Shown here: positions 24,318-36,460 of the stretch, piece after piece
How the letters are laid out: every line of letters starts with the position of its first letter
How positions within the stretch are numbered: position 1 is the first letter of the stretch
From: Lachnospiraceae bacterium
GTDB taxonomy: Bacteria > Bacillota > Clostridia > Lachnospirales > Lachnospiraceae
Direction: 5' to 3'
Assembly: GCA_015056905.1 (NCBI GenBank)
Contig: SVFI01000010.1
Coordinates: forward strand, 1-64,000
Length of the DNA stretch: 64,000 nucleotides
Translations under genes and position numbers: made by a program
The notes under the pieces: model-generated
Told to the model about the DNA's origin: nothing
What the model saw: the letters and a program-made list of their open reading frames with translations, nothing else
The model's database searches: none

Positions 24318-25391
24318 ATGACCGAAAACGAGGTTTTAATTTTGGAGACGAAATGGGTAAAGAGCCCGGAAGGAACAATTGATAAAGTTGCAATGGCGGA
24401 AGCCGGACGGATTATCCGAGCGGGAGGGCTTGTTGCTTTTCCGACGGAGACGGTGTACGGGCTCGGCGGGGATGCGCTCAGTCCCGATTCATCCCGGAAA
24501 ATTTATGCGGCGAAGGGGAGACCGTCGGACAATCCGCTGATTGTGCACATTTGCAGGGTGGAAGATATGGCGCGTATCGTGAGAGAGGTTCCGCCGCAGG
24601 CTTATGTGCTTGCAGAGCATTTTTGGCCGGGGCCGCTGACAATGATTATGAAAAAGGCCGATATTGTGCCGCCGGAGACGACGGGAGGGCTTGACACGGT
24701 TGCAGTTCGCCTTCCGAACCATGAGGTGGCACTTGAATTCATTCGTGAGGCGGGCGGATTTGTGGCAGCGCCGAGTGCCAATGTATCGGGAAGACCGTCG
24801 CCGACACTTGCCAAGTACGTATACGAGGATATGGATGGTAAAATTGAGATGCTTCTCGACGGAGGAGAGGTTGGAATCGGCGTGGAATCCACCATCATTG
24901 ACCTGACAGAAGAGATACCGGTCATTTTAAGACCGGGATATATTACATGGGAAATGTTGCAGGAAGTACTCGGCGAGGTGTGTCTTGACCCGACGATGCT
25001 TGAGCATGACAGACCGGAAGCACCTAAAGCACCGGGGATGAAATATAAGCATTATGCACCGCAAGGAGAACTGACCATTGTCTCGGGAACGTCGCAGAAC
25101 GTGCAGAATGAAATCAGACGGCTTTTGCAAAATGACAGAGAACAAGGGTATAAGACCGGAGTGATTGTATCGAGCGATGAAGCTTGGGTTTATGAGGCTG
25201 ATGCTGTCAAAGTTACGGGAGAAAAGGAAGATATGGCAGCAGTGGCAAGAAGTTTGTTCCGCATTCTCAGAGAGTTTGACGATGAGAAGATTGACCGCAT
25301 GTACGTGCAGGCTTTTGCACAGGACGGAATCGGACAGGCTGTCATGAACCGTATACTGAAGGCGGCGGGACATAAGATAATTGAAGTATAA
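24318..25391 (+). CDS. L-threonylcarbamoyladenylate synthase (Sua5/YwlC type)
   Basis: 357 aa from ATG 24318. An ATG at 24294, inside the amidase gene, is also possible, and neither has a strong ribosome site. The YrdC domain includes GGLVAFPTETVYGLGGDAL, KGRPSDNPLIVHI, FWPGPLTMIMKK, VAVRLPNH and APSANVSGRPSPT. The C-terminal Sua5 domain starts at about 250 (MKYKHYAPQGELTIV) and the ending is regular for the long form. The enzyme makes threonylcarbamoyl-AMP for the t6A37 modification of tRNAs reading ANN codons. Confidence 0.93.
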   Translation: MTENEVLILETKWVKSPEGTIDKVAMAEAGRIIRAGGLVAFPTETVYGLGGDALSPDSSRKIYAAKGRPSDNPLIVHICRVEDMARIVREVPPQAYVLAEHFWPGPLTMIMKKADIVPPETTGGLDTVAVRLPNHEVALEFIREAGGFVAAPSANVSGRPSPTLAKYVYEDMDGKIEMLLDGGEVGIGVESTIIDLTEEIPVILRPGYITWEMLQEVLGEVCLDPTMLEHDRPEAPKAPGMKYKHYAPQGELTIVSGTSQNVQNEIRRLLQNDREQGYKTGVIVSSDEAWVYEADAVKVTGEKEDMAAVARSLFRILREFDDEKIDRMYVQAFAQDGIGQAVMNRILKAAGHKIIEV

Positions 25392-25430
25392 CAATAATGG
25401 AGTTGCTCGAGGGTAACGAAAGGAGGATAT

Positions 25431-25859
25431 ATGATAGCAGTAGGAAGTGACCATGGCGGATTTGATTTAAAGGAGTTAGTGATTGCTCATTTGAAAGAAC
25501 GTGGGATGGATGTGAAGGATGTCGGATGTTTCGATAAGTCCTCCTGTGATTATCCTGTGTACGGACGAGCAGTTGCGGATTCGGTAGCAGGTGGAGAGTG
25601 CGAAAAGGGAATTGTGATTTGTACGACGGGTATCGGTATTTCCATCACGGCAAACAAGGTGAAAGGAATCCGTGCAGCGCTTTGTACGGATGGTCTGATG
25701 GCAAAATTGACAAGGTTGCATAATAATGCCAATGTGCTGGCACTCGGTGCAGGAATTGTCGGGCCGAATCTTGCTTTGGAAATTGTGGATAATTTTTTGG
25801 ATACGGAATTTTCGGGAGATGAGAGACATCAGAGAAGAATTGACGGAATAGAAGCGTAG
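25431..25859 (+). CDS. rpiB: Ribose-5-phosphate isomerase B
   Basis: 142 aa. It begins MIAVGSDHGGFDLKELVIAHL, has the active-site loop GIVICTTGIGISITANKVKGIRAA with the catalytic Cys, and ALCTDGLMAKLTRLHNNANVLALGAGIVG. All are typical RpiB/LacAB features. RpiB interconverts ribose 5-phosphate and ribulose 5-phosphate. Loop variation (CTTG for the common CGTG) is minor, and a LacB-type role on other sugars is possible. GAAAGGAGGATAT precedes the ATG. Confidence 0.9.
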   Translation: MIAVGSDHGGFDLKELVIAHLKERGMDVKDVGCFDKSSCDYPVYGRAVADSVAGGECEKGIVICTTGIGISITANKVKGIRAALCTDGLMAKLTRLHNNANVLALGAGIVGPNLALEIVDNFLDTEFSGDERHQRRIDGIEA

Positions 25860-25888
25860 TATAAACGGAAGGTAAAGTTGGTGGGGTT

Positions 25889-26374
25889 ATGAATCAAAAG
25901 AGAAAAGATTATATTTCGTGGGATGAATATTTTATGGGAGTTTCCATTCTTTCGGGGATGCGCTCCAAAGATCCGAACACACAGGTGGGGGCGTGTATTG
26001 TCGGAAAGGACCATCGTATTCTTTCCATGGGTTACAACGGATTTCCGAACGGATGCAGGGACGAAGATTTCCCTTGGTCAAGGGAAGGAGAGGAATTGGA
26101 AACCAAGTATCCGTTTGTGACGCACAGTGAGTTGAATGCGATTTTGAATTACCGAGGCGGAAGTTTGGATGGGACAACCCTTTATGTCTCATTGTTTCCG
26201 TGTAATGAGTGTGCGAAAGCGATTATTCAGGCGGGGATTAAAAAGGTTGTTTATGACTGTGACAAATATGCGGGAACACCATCCAACATTGCATCCAAGA
26301 AAATGTTTGATGCTGCAGGGGTGGAATATGTTCCTTATAAGCCGACGGGTAGAAAGATAGAAATGGATTTATAA
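25889..26374 (+). CDS. comEB: Deoxycytidylate deaminase (ComEB-like)
   Basis: 161 aa. The zinc site of the cytidine deaminase fold is complete: His and Glu in THSELNAI (about 75-82) and two Cys in PCNECAK (about 105-111). SKDPNTQVGACIV, GYNGFPNG and the end YAGTPSNIASKKMFDAAGVEY are typical of dCMP deaminases. The enzyme makes dUMP from dCMP, feeding dTTP synthesis. It lies 29 bp after rpiB and 13 bp before the hydrolase gene, suggesting one operon. Confidence 0.92.
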   Translation: MNQKRKDYISWDEYFMGVSILSGMRSKDPNTQVGACIVGKDHRILSMGYNGFPNGCRDEDFPWSREGEELETKYPFVTHSELNAILNYRGGSLDGTTLYVSLFPCNECAKAIIQAGIKKVVYDCDKYAGTPSNIASKKMFDAAGVEYVPYKPTGRKIEMDL

Positions 26375-26387
26375 TCAGGTGGAAGGT

Positions 26388-27542
26388 ATGAAAAAGAAGT
26401 GGCCTGTTCGATTTCTGGCTCTTTCTTTGGTCTGTCTGATGACCGTGCATATGACAGTCTGTGTTTCGGCGACTTCGACCGGGCAGCAGATTCAGCAGAC
26501 CGAAAATAAAAAAGAGCAGACGGAAAACAAACTGGATAGAACGAATGAAGATTTGCAGGAACTGAACAATGACCGGGCAAGTATGCAGACATACTTAAGG
26601 AATTTGAGTGCGGAACTGGATCGTGCCAATTCTAAACTGGCTGAAATCGAAGAAATTCGAAGAGGGAAAGAAGAGGCAATTAAGGTAGCGCAGGAGCAAA
26701 TTGCGGAAGCAAAACTTTTGCAGGAAAAACGCTACGAGGAGATGCAGCAGCGTATCAAATTTATGTATGAGGCGGGTAGCCAGTCGTATCTGGAATTGTT
26801 TTTGACGGCGAGCAGCTTTGCGGATTTTTTGAACAAAGCAGATTATATTGAGATGATTAATCAATATGATAGAAATATGCTCGACCAATATACACGCACG
26901 CAGGAGGAGATTGCAAAAAAAGAGAAAGAACTCCTGGAGGAGAAGGAGACACTCCTTGTATTGGAGCAGGAAGCAACTCAGAGTTCCTCCCAGATACATG
27001 AAACGGTAAAGAAGACCGGCGAAAATTTAAAGAAATACATGGCAGAGATTGCTGAGAAAGAGGCGCAGGCTCTTGCGTATGAAAGAGAGATTGCAGAGGC
27101 GGAAAGTGATTTGGCTCTGCTACGTGCCAAGTACAAGGAAGAACTTGCATTGTCGGCGCAGTCGCAGGCGATGGGCAGCAGGGATTTGTCGGACATTGTG
27201 TTTGCAAGCGGTGACGAAGATTTGATGGCGGCGATTATTGAGTGTGAAGCCGGGGGAGAGAGTTATACCGGAAAGGTTGCGGTCGGCGCGGTTGTTATGA
27301 ACCGAGTGCGAAGTCCGCTGTTTCCGAATACGGTGCTGGAAGTTATCATGCAGAAGAAACAGTTTTCACCGGTAGGAAGCGGCCGATTTGCGATTGTGCT
27401 GGGACGAGGTGCCAATGAGTCGTGTTATCAGGCGGCGAGAGATGCGATGGCAGGAGCATCTCCGGTCGGGGAATGCCTGTTTTTCAGGACACCGATACCG
27501 GGACTTGAGGGACAGCAAATCGGGGGACATATTTTTTATTAG
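26388..27542 (+). CDS. Secreted coiled-coil cell wall hydrolase, SleB-type
   Basis: 384 aa from ATG 26388, with AGGTGG just upstream. A signal peptide (about 1-28) precedes a long coiled coil (about 30-245) similar to the regulatory coiled coil of PcsB and peptidase M23 partners. A C-terminal SleB/Hydrolase_2 domain (about 275-384) follows: MAAIIECEAGGESYTGKVAVGAVVMNRVRSPLFPNTV with the catalytic Glu of IIECEAGGE, then VIMQKKQFSPV and ARDAMAGASPVG. SleB-like enzymes are lytic transglycosylases that open cortex or cell-wall peptidoglycan. The pairing of a PcsB-like coil with this domain suggests control by a division or export complex (inference). Confidence 0.88.
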   Translation: MKKKWPVRFLALSLVCLMTVHMTVCVSATSTGQQIQQTENKKEQTENKLDRTNEDLQELNNDRASMQTYLRNLSAELDRANSKLAEIEEIRRGKEEAIKVAQEQIAEAKLLQEKRYEEMQQRIKFMYEAGSQSYLELFLTASSFADFLNKADYIEMINQYDRNMLDQYTRTQEEIAKKEKELLEEKETLLVLEQEATQSSSQIHETVKKTGENLKKYMAEIAEKEAQALAYEREIAEAESDLALLRAKYKEELALSAQSQAMGSRDLSDIVFASGDEDLMAAIIECEAGGESYTGKVAVGAVVMNRVRSPLFPNTVLEVIMQKKQFSPVGSGRFAIVLGRGANESCYQAARDAMAGASPVGECLFFRTPIPGLEGQQIGGHIFY

Positions 27543-27567
27543 ATTTGATAGAATGTTGCATATTAAG

Positions 27568-27603
27568 AAAACAGAGACGGTATGATTACTGTCTCTGTTT
27601 TTA
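27568..27603 (+). terminator. Terminator of the sua5-rpiB-comEB-hydrolase run
   Basis: AAAACAGAGAC and GTCTCTGTTTT form an 11-bp stem followed by T residues. Confidence 0.88.
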
Positions 27604-27656
27604 CTCATCTATGAAACATGCTATTACTATAAAAATTCTGCTTTTACGAACGACAG

Positions 27657-28133
27657 TTACTCAAAACTCTCCAAGTAGTCGGAGAGGGTTTTGAATTCTC
27701 TGCTGTAGATGGCGGTTAAGATTCGGTTAAGTTTTCGCAGGGCGTCGCATAAAACGGCGTCGGTGATATCACCTTTTTCAAGTGCCTCGGCGAGTTCTTC
27801 CACATCCACGACTTTGACGAATCCGTCAGGATAAATAATGACGTCTGCGAGCAGGTCCGTCACATAAAGAGAAGAGGTGTCTTCATCCCACTCGTGGGAG
27901 ATGATATCTATGTACCAGTACAAAAGTTGCCCGTCGTGTCCGTAGAACTTGCTGACTTTGAGTCCTTCTGCAAGGAAAAAGCAGGAAATTCCGTGGTGTA
28001 TATCCTTTTTCGGACGTATTGTATTCCAGCGTGTGACAAGACGTTCGCTGTCAAAGGAAACGATTTCGTCATCTTTCAAAAGAATGCATTCGTTTGGAAT
28101 AATGCGCCTGCGATAAAGGGAAAACTCTTTCAT
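27657..28133 (-). CDS. DUF402 domain protein
   Basis: 157 aa. The ATG at 28133 follows AAGGAGGCCCC, while a longer frame upstream lacks support. The pattern RRRIIPNECILLKDDEIVSFDSERLVTRWNTIRP, then WYIDIISHEWDED and LYVTDLLADVIIYPDGFVKVVDVEEL, fits DUF402, a beta-barrel family related to FomD-type nucleotide phosphohydrolases. The D-x-D-rich part could bind metal. Its substrate is not known. It is divergent from the ATP synthase operon. Confidence 0.85.
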   Translation of the reverse strand: MKEFSLYRRRIIPNECILLKDDEIVSFDSERLVTRWNTIRPKKDIHHGISCFFLAEGLKVSKFYGHDGQLLYWYIDIISHEWDEDTSSLYVTDLLADVIIYPDGFVKVVDVEELAEALEKGDITDAVLCDALRKLNRILTAIYSREFKTLSDYLESFE

Positions 28134-28253
28134 GGGGCCTCCTTGCTGCCTGTGCATGAGAAATGAAATTGCATGGACAAGCTCTGGTATCTGATATAAA
28201 AATCGTACCCTCAACAAGGGTAAAAGTCAATGAAAAAACATCGTGATTTTTGG

Positions 28254-28282
28254 TAGACAGAAGCAGAAAAAATAGGTATAAT
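28254..28282 (+). promoter_or_regulatory. Promoter of the ATP synthase operon
   Basis: TAGACA and a perfect TATAAT are separated by 17 bp, 37 bp before the first start codon. Confidence 0.75.
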
Positions 28283-28318
28283 TATTGAATGGCAGACTGC
28301 CGTTTTTGAGGTGGGAAT

Positions 28319-28612
28319 ATGGAGTCCAGAAAGCGAAACAAGAGAAAATACGGCAAAAGCGTGTATCAGTCGCTTGCCATGATTACACAATTCGGAATCA
28401 ATATGATTGTGCCGATTGTGTTATGTAGTTTTGCCGGTTATTATCTCGATCGGTGGCTTGGGACATCCTATATCGTAATTATTTTATTTTTTGTCGGGGC
28501 AATGGCGGGATTCCGTAATATCTATATTTTTTCCAAAAAGATATTTGGGCAGCCGCCGGAGTCAAAGAAAAGGGGCATAAGCCATGAGGAAGAAATTAAC
28601 TCAGTTAAGTGA
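28319..28612 (+). CDS. AtpZ/AtpI-like small membrane protein of the ATP synthase operon
   Basis: 97 aa. Two membrane segments (about 22-43 and 51-73) follow a basic N terminus. LAMITQFGINMIVPIVLCSFAGYYLDRWLGTSYIVIILFFVGAMAGFRNIY is the AtpZ/AtpI pattern. Such proteins help c-ring assembly or Mg2+ supply (family knowledge). Its end overlaps the next gene by 29 nt. Confidence 0.88.
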   Translation: MESRKRNKRKYGKSVYQSLAMITQFGINMIVPIVLCSFAGYYLDRWLGTSYIVIILFFVGAMAGFRNIYIFSKKIFGQPPESKKRGISHEEEINSVK

Positions 28613-28973
28613 TGTTCTGCCCGAGCTTTGGGTGGGCATTCTGTTGTACGGAGTCCTTTGCGAAATCGTGGGACTCATTTTTGTGGAAGATTGGTTGTTT
28701 TACAGCATCGGACTTATCGCAGGAATTGTATGTGCACTCTTTATGGCGACGCATATGGCGTGGTCACTCAATCAGGCGATGGAGCTTGCTGAGGGAGATG
28801 CGGTTAAGAAGATGCAGGTGCACAATATAGTGCGTTATCTGATTGTGGTAGTTGTCTTCTTTCTTCTTCTTTTTACAAAACTCGGGAATCCGCTTATTGC
28901 GTTTCTGGGTGTTATGGGTTTGAAAGTAGCGGCGTATTTACAGCCGGTTACTCATAAATTTTTCAGGAGGTGA
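28584..28973 (+). CDS. ATP synthase subunit I-like protein
   Basis: 129 aa with four hydrophobic segments (about 14-35, 39-57, 82-101 and 106-122). The gene position, immediately before the a subunit, and the layout fit the ATP synthase I family. Sequence similarity in this family is low, so the name rests mainly on context. The start lies inside the preceding gene, suggesting translational coupling. Confidence 0.75.
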   Translation: MRKKLTQLSDVLPELWVGILLYGVLCEIVGLIFVEDWLFYSIGLIAGIVCALFMATHMAWSLNQAMELAEGDAVKKMQVHNIVRYLIVVVVFFLLLFTKLGNPLIAFLGVMGLKVAAYLQPVTHKFFRR

Positions 28974-28977
28974 ATGT

Positions 28978-29697
28978 ATGGGTCAGGGAATCTTGTTATC
29001 CGCAGGTGCAGATATTGACTTTATGGTCCATGGGGTTTTTTCTTATGAGCTGTTCGGTCAGACTGTATGGATAACAACAACGCATGTGTGCGTACTGATT
29101 GTTTTTCTGCTGTTGGGCACTTTTGCTCTGATAGCGAATCGTACGATGAAGCATGCGAGTGACGTGCCAACCGGATTTCAGAATGTCGTTGAGCTGATTG
29201 TTGAGATGCTTGACAATATGATTAAATCTTCGATGGGTTCCAGCGCAGCTAAGTTTGCGAACTATATCGGAACGATATTTATCTTCATTCTGGTCAGCAA
29301 TATTTCCGGATTGTTTGGTTTGAGGCCGCCGACGGCGGACTACGGAGTCACGTTAGCACTGGGATTGATAACGTTTACTCTCATTCATTTTAACAAATTT
29401 AAATACCAGAAGGTCAGCGGAGTCATTAAAGGCTTATGCGATCCATGGCCGATCTGGGCACCGATCAATATGATCGGAGATGTAGCTGTTCCGATTTCTC
29501 TTTCGCTTCGTTTGTTTGCGAATGTACTTTCCGGAACCGTTATGATGGCTTTGGTGTATGGCTTAATGAAATGGATAGCTGTATTCTGGCCGGCAGTACT
29601 TCATGTGTACTTTGATTTATTTTCGGGCGCAATTCAGACATACGTATTCTGTATGCTTACAATGACGTATATCTCGGATGCAATCGGAGAACAGTAA
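28978..29697 (+). CDS. atpB: ATP synthase F0 subunit a
   Basis: 239 aa. Several membrane helices are present. The functional Arg helix is recognisable as SLSLRLFANVLSGTVMMALVYG (about 176-197), with the essential Arg in LRLFAN. FANYIGTIFIFILVSNISGLFGLRPPTAD is the other conserved block. Subunit a forms the ion half channels against the c ring. AGGAGGTGAAT precedes the ATG. Confidence 0.97.
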   Translation: MGQGILLSAGADIDFMVHGVFSYELFGQTVWITTTHVCVLIVFLLLGTFALIANRTMKHASDVPTGFQNVVELIVEMLDNMIKSSMGSSAAKFANYIGTIFIFILVSNISGLFGLRPPTADYGVTLALGLITFTLIHFNKFKYQKVSGVIKGLCDPWPIWAPINMIGDVAVPISLSLRLFANVLSGTVMMALVYGLMKWIAVFWPAVLHVYFDLFSGAIQTYVFCMLTMTYISDAIGEQ

Positions 29698-29705
29698 AAA
29701 ACTAA

Positions 29706-29984
<279 letters not shown>

Positions 29985-30031
29985 TAAGAGCCTTCCGCGT
30001 TAAAAAAATAAAAGAGAAGGAGGCATAAAGC

Positions 30032-30598
30032 TTGAATACGATGATAGGTTCGCCTCTCGTATTGGCGCAGAGCGGGGCTGAGATGACAAGACTTTTTGAT
30101 CTTGACTTCCAGTTAATCCATGATGCAGTTTTAATGATTATCGCAATCTTTACTCTGTTTTTATTCATGTCCCGTTTCCTTTTTGACCCGGCAAGAAAAT
30201 TCCTGACGGGCAGACAGGAGCGTATCAAAAATGATCTTGATACAGCTCAGGCTGAAAAGGAAGACGCCATTGCGTTAAAGGCAGATTACGAAGAAAAACT
30301 TCGTAGTATTGATAAACAGGCAGAAGAAATCTTAAGCGATGCGCGTAAGAGAGCTTTGGCTAACGAAGCCGGCATTATTGCAAAGGCAAAAGAAGATGCA
30401 GCGGCTATTATTGAGAGAGCCAAGGTGGAAGCAGAGCTTGAGAAGAAGAAAGTTGCCGATGAAGTGAAAAAAGAAATGATTCAGGTCGCATCAGCTATGG
30501 CAGGCAAAGTAGTGGCTGCAAATATTGATACGACAGTCAGTGACAGCCTGATTAACCAGACATTAAAGGAAATAGGTGAAAGCACATGGCTAGATTAG
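30032..30598 (+). CDS. atpF: ATP synthase F0 subunit b
   Basis: 188 aa starting at TTG 30032, since AAGGAGG (30017-30023) is 8 nt upstream. The next ATG (30041) would be 17 nt away. One membrane helix (about 30-52, DAVLMIIAIFTLFLFMSRFLFDPARKFL) is followed by a long charged helix (about 60-160, AEKEDAIALKADYEEKLRSIDKQAEEIL). This is the peripheral stalk. It overlaps atpH by 13 nt. Confidence 0.95.
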   Translation: MNTMIGSPLVLAQSGAEMTRLFDLDFQLIHDAVLMIIAIFTLFLFMSRFLFDPARKFLTGRQERIKNDLDTAQAEKEDAIALKADYEEKLRSIDKQAEEILSDARKRALANEAGIIAKAKEDAAAIIERAKVEAELEKKKVADEVKKEMIQVASAMAGKVVAANIDTTVSDSLINQTLKEIGESTWLD

Positions 30599-31134
30599 TA
30601 TCCACGACATACGGTGATGCGCTTTTCGAACTTGCAAAAGAACAGAACAAGTTGGACGACCTTGCAAAGGAAGTCAAAGATGTTCAAAAGGTTCTCGCGC
30701 AGAATCCGGATTTTTCAAAATTAATGAATCATCCGAAAGTCGGCAAAGACGAAAAACTTGAGGTCGTGAAAGAGGTTTTCGACGGTAGACTGGATAAGGA
30801 ACTTGTCGGATTCCTTCGTCTGATTGTTGAAAAAGACCGCTATGCGGATATCGATGAGATTCTCGCTTACTTCATTACCAGAGTCAAAGAAGAAAAGGGA
30901 ATCGGCATTGCATATGTGACAAGCGCGGTAAAACTTTCGGAAATTCAGAAAAAATTAATCGAAGAGAAGCTGATTGAAACTACGAAATATAAAGAGATGG
31001 AAATGAACTTTGCGCAGGATGATACGCTCATCGGCGGTCTTGTAATCCGTATCGGAGACAAGGTAGTGGACAGCAGCATCAAATCAAAATTAAATGAGCT
31101 GACAAAGCAGCTTATGAAAATCCAGCTGGCATAG
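30586..31134 (+). CDS. atpH: ATP synthase F1 subunit delta
   Basis: 182 aa. The opening STTYGDALFELAKEQNKLDDLAKEV and the late IKLSEIQKKLIEEKL-like part, then LIGGLVIRIGDKVVDSSIKSKLNELTKQL, are diagnostic of delta/OSCP. It connects F1 with the b stalk. Confidence 0.97.
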   Translation: MARLVSTTYGDALFELAKEQNKLDDLAKEVKDVQKVLAQNPDFSKLMNHPKVGKDEKLEVVKEVFDGRLDKELVGFLRLIVEKDRYADIDEILAYFITRVKEEKGIGIAYVTSAVKLSEIQKKLIEEKLIETTKYKEMEMNFAQDDTLIGGLVIRIGDKVVDSSIKSKLNELTKQLMKIQLA

Positions 31135-31166
31135 TTATGCCAGATAAAATTTAGAAAGGAACGTAA

Positions 31167-32678
<1,512 letters not shown>

Positions 32679-32704
32679 GTTGCAGAAAGAATAGGTGACA
32701 ACGC

Positions 32705-33577
32705 ATGGCTTCAATGAGAAGTATTAAAAGGCGTAAGGAATCTGTACAGAGTACACAGCAGATCACGAAAGCGATGAAGCTTGTATCCACTGTAAAACTG
32801 CAGAGAGCAAAAACTCGTGCGGAACAGTCAAAAGCATATTTTGAATGTATGTATGCAACCGTAAAATCCATGCTTGCAAAGAGCGGTACGATTAATCACC
32901 CTTATCTTAAGGCAAGTGAGAGTACCAAGAAGGCAGTCATTGTCATTACCTCAAACAGAGGTCTTGCAGGTGGTTACAACTCCAATGTTATCAAGCTTAT
33001 CACAAGAAATGAGATGTTTGCTGACAAAGAAGATGTTGTAGTTTATGCCATCGGTAAGAAAGGAAAAGACGGTCTTGCAAGAGCAGGTTACAAGATTGCA
33101 GCAGATTATTCGGATGTTGTGGAAGAACCAATTTACATTGACGCAATGCAGATTTGTAAAGAAGTACTTGCAGCATTCGCAGCCGGAGAGTTCGGCGAAA
33201 TCTATCTTGCATATACAGCATTTAAAAACACCGTAGTTCATGTACCGACACTTATGAAGCTTCTTCCGGTATCGGCAGAAGATGATGAGCAGGAGTCAGA
33301 GTCATCCGTCGATGACAAGACGCTTATGAACTTTGAACTGGATGAAACAGAAGCAATTGAACTTATCATTCCGAAATATCTGACAAGTCTGATATTCGGA
33401 GCGATGGTCGAAGCAGTTGCCAGTGAGAACGGTGCACGTATGCAGGCAATGGATTCAGCGACAAGCAATGCTGAAGAAATGATCAGTTCATTATCCTTAC
33501 AATATAATAGAGCCCGTCAGGGTAATATTACACAGGAATTAACCGAAATTATAGCAGGTGCGGAAGCCATCAGCTAG
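32705..33577 (+). CDS. atpG: ATP synthase F1 subunit gamma
   Basis: 290 aa. The N-terminal helix MASMRSIKRRKESVQSTQQITKAMKLVSTVKLQRAK and the C-terminal helix ENGARMQAMDSATSNAEEMISSLSLQYNRARQGNITQELTEIIAGAEAI are the two halves of the rotating shaft. SNRGLAGGYNSNV marks the central domain. Confidence 0.98.
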   Translation: MASMRSIKRRKESVQSTQQITKAMKLVSTVKLQRAKTRAEQSKAYFECMYATVKSMLAKSGTINHPYLKASESTKKAVIVITSNRGLAGGYNSNVIKLITRNEMFADKEDVVVYAIGKKGKDGLARAGYKIAADYSDVVEEPIYIDAMQICKEVLAAFAAGEFGEIYLAYTAFKNTVVHVPTLMKLLPVSAEDDEQESESSVDDKTLMNFELDETEAIELIIPKYLTSLIFGAMVEAVASENGARMQAMDSATSNAEEMISSLSLQYNRARQGNITQELTEIIAGAEAIS

Positions 33578-33594
33578 AAAAGGAGTGAAAGTAA

Positions 33595-34989
<1,395 letters not shown>

Positions 34990-35003
34990 GGGGTGAGACG
35001 TAA

Positions 35004-35411
35004 ATGGCAGATGAAAGAAATTTTGAATTAGAGATCATTACACCGGAGCGTGTTTTTTACAAAGGCGAAGCGGTAATGGTTGAATTTAACACAACAGAAG
35101 GCGAAATCGGTGTTTTGAAGAAACACATTCCGATGACTGTTATCGTAAAACCGGGTATTCTTACGATTACCGAAGAGGATGATAATGTCAAGGAAGCTGC
35201 CCTCCATGAAGGTTTCGTAGAAATCCTTCCGGACAAGGTAACCATCATGGCCGAAATCATTGAGTGGCCGGGTGAGATTGACCTTAGCCGTGCAGAAGCA
35301 GCAAAAGAAAGAGCACAGAAACGTCTCGAAGAAAAAGATGACGACATGGATATGATTCGTGCCGAGGCTGCACTTAAGAGAGCGATTGCTCGTATTGATG
35401 CAGTGAGATAA
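35004..35411 (+). CDS. atpC: ATP synthase F1 subunit epsilon
   Basis: 135 aa. The N-terminal beta barrel (LEIITPERVFYKGEAVMVEFNTTEGEIGVLKKHIPM) and the C-terminal two helices (DLSRAEAAKERAQKRLEEK, then RAEAALKRAIARIDAV) are both present, the complete form. Epsilon couples rotation and can inhibit ATP hydrolysis. It ends the operon, followed by a terminator. Confidence 0.96.
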   Translation: MADERNFELEIITPERVFYKGEAVMVEFNTTEGEIGVLKKHIPMTVIVKPGILTITEEDDNVKEAALHEGFVEILPDKVTIMAEIIEWPGEIDLSRAEAAKERAQKRLEEKDDDMDMIRAEAALKRAIARIDAVR

Positions 35412-35420
35412 TGTTAAGTG

Positions 35421-35454
35421 AAATTCCCGAGGGAGAGGTCCTTCGGGAATTTTT
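35421..35454 (+). terminator. Terminator of the ATP synthase operon
   Basis: AAATTCCCGAAGG-type stem: AAATTCCCGA pairs with TCGGGAATTT around a loop that itself pairs GGGA/TCCT, with T residues after. Confidence 0.88.
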
Positions 35455-35536
35455 GTGAAAATTGCACATTGTAAGGATGTGCACTTTTCACTATACTGGG
35501 TACAAGCAGATTCTTCCTGCATCAGTTAGGAGGAAT

Positions 35537-36460
35537 ATGACAAAGTTTCAGGATTTAAATTTAAGTAATGCCTTTTTATTTGCAGCAACAGTACAGGACC
35601 CGGAGGCACTCAGAGCAATTTTGCAGATTGTTTTGGAGAGGAAAATTCCATGCGTAAAGGTTCGTGCCGAACATACGATATTAATCAGCTCGGATTATCG
35701 TATGATAAGGCTTGATGTGTATGGTGAGGATGAGGTGGATGTGCAGTATAACATTGAGATGCAGAATCAGAGAAGAGGAAATCTTCCGTATCGAAGTCGT
35801 TATCATCATGCGAAGATGGATGTGACCTCTTTGAAACCGGGAATGGACTTTAAGGATTTGAAGCCATCTTTTGTTATTTTTATCTGTACATTCGATCCGT
35901 TCGGAGAGGGGCTCTATCGATATACGTTTACGCAACGTTGCGAGGAAGTCGATATCCCGCTCGGAGATGAGACATGTACGATTTTCTTCAATACAAAAGG
36001 GAAAAAAGCGGAGGGAGTTTCGGAAGAACTCGTTGAATTTCTTGCGTACATTGAAGATTCGTCGGATGCGTGTGTAGATGGTGGCACATCTGCCAATATC
36101 AGGAAGCTGCATGAGAAGGTAAAACAGGTTAAAGGAAACGCAGAGTTGGAGGCGGAATATATGACAAAACAGGAAGTATATTCAATATTTGTCGGAGATG
36201 ATTGGGACGAAAGAGTTGCCCAAATACAAGAAGAGAAAATGGAAATGATGAGAGTGACTGGAAGAGCAGAAGGAAAAGCAGAAGGAAAAGCGGAAGGAAA
36301 AGCGGAAGGTATCCTCGTTATTTTGTCGGCAAAATTTGATGTCCCGGAAGAGCTTCGTGAGAAAATTCTGTGTCAACGAGACGCATCTATTCTTGATGAG
36401 TGGCTGGTGATTGCTGCAAAAGCGACATCTGTCGAGGATTTTATTAAGTATTCTATGTAA
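35537..36460 (+). CDS. Rpn family PD-(D/E)XK nuclease / putative transposase
   Basis: 307 aa from ATG 35537, with TTAGGAGGAAT before it. The core shows the Rpn/PDDEXK pattern: DLNLSNAFLFAATVQDPEALRAILQIVLER at the start, then IRLDVYGEDEVDVQYNIEMQNQ (about 53-75, catalytic Asp and E-x-Q) and YRSRYHHAKMDVTSLKPGMDFKDLKPSFVIFIC. The C terminus has a helical region with a GKAE tandem repeat (GRAEGKAEGKAEGKAEG, about 242-258), encoded by three near-identical 12-bp units. Rpn proteins are DNA endonucleases that promote RecA-independent recombination, and many carry such repeat expansions. It stands alone, and no transposon ends were seen. Confidence 0.88.
   Translation: MTKFQDLNLSNAFLFAATVQDPEALRAILQIVLERKIPCVKVRAEHTILISSDYRMIRLDVYGEDEVDVQYNIEMQNQRRGNLPYRSRYHHAKMDVTSLKPGMDFKDLKPSFVIFICTFDPFGEGLYRYTFTQRCEEVDIPLGDETCTIFFNTKGKKAEGVSEELVEFLAYIEDSSDACVDGGTSANIRKLHEKVKQVKGNAELEAEYMTKQEVYSIFVGDDWDERVAQIQEEKMEMMRVTGRAEGKAEGKAEGKAEGILVILSAKFDVPEELREKILCQRDASILDEWLVIAAKATSVEDFIKYSM

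Noticed and set aside
35537..36460. Rpn gene as part of an insertion sequence
   Set aside because: No terminal inverted repeats or target duplication were seen around the gene, and Rpn genes are normally solitary.
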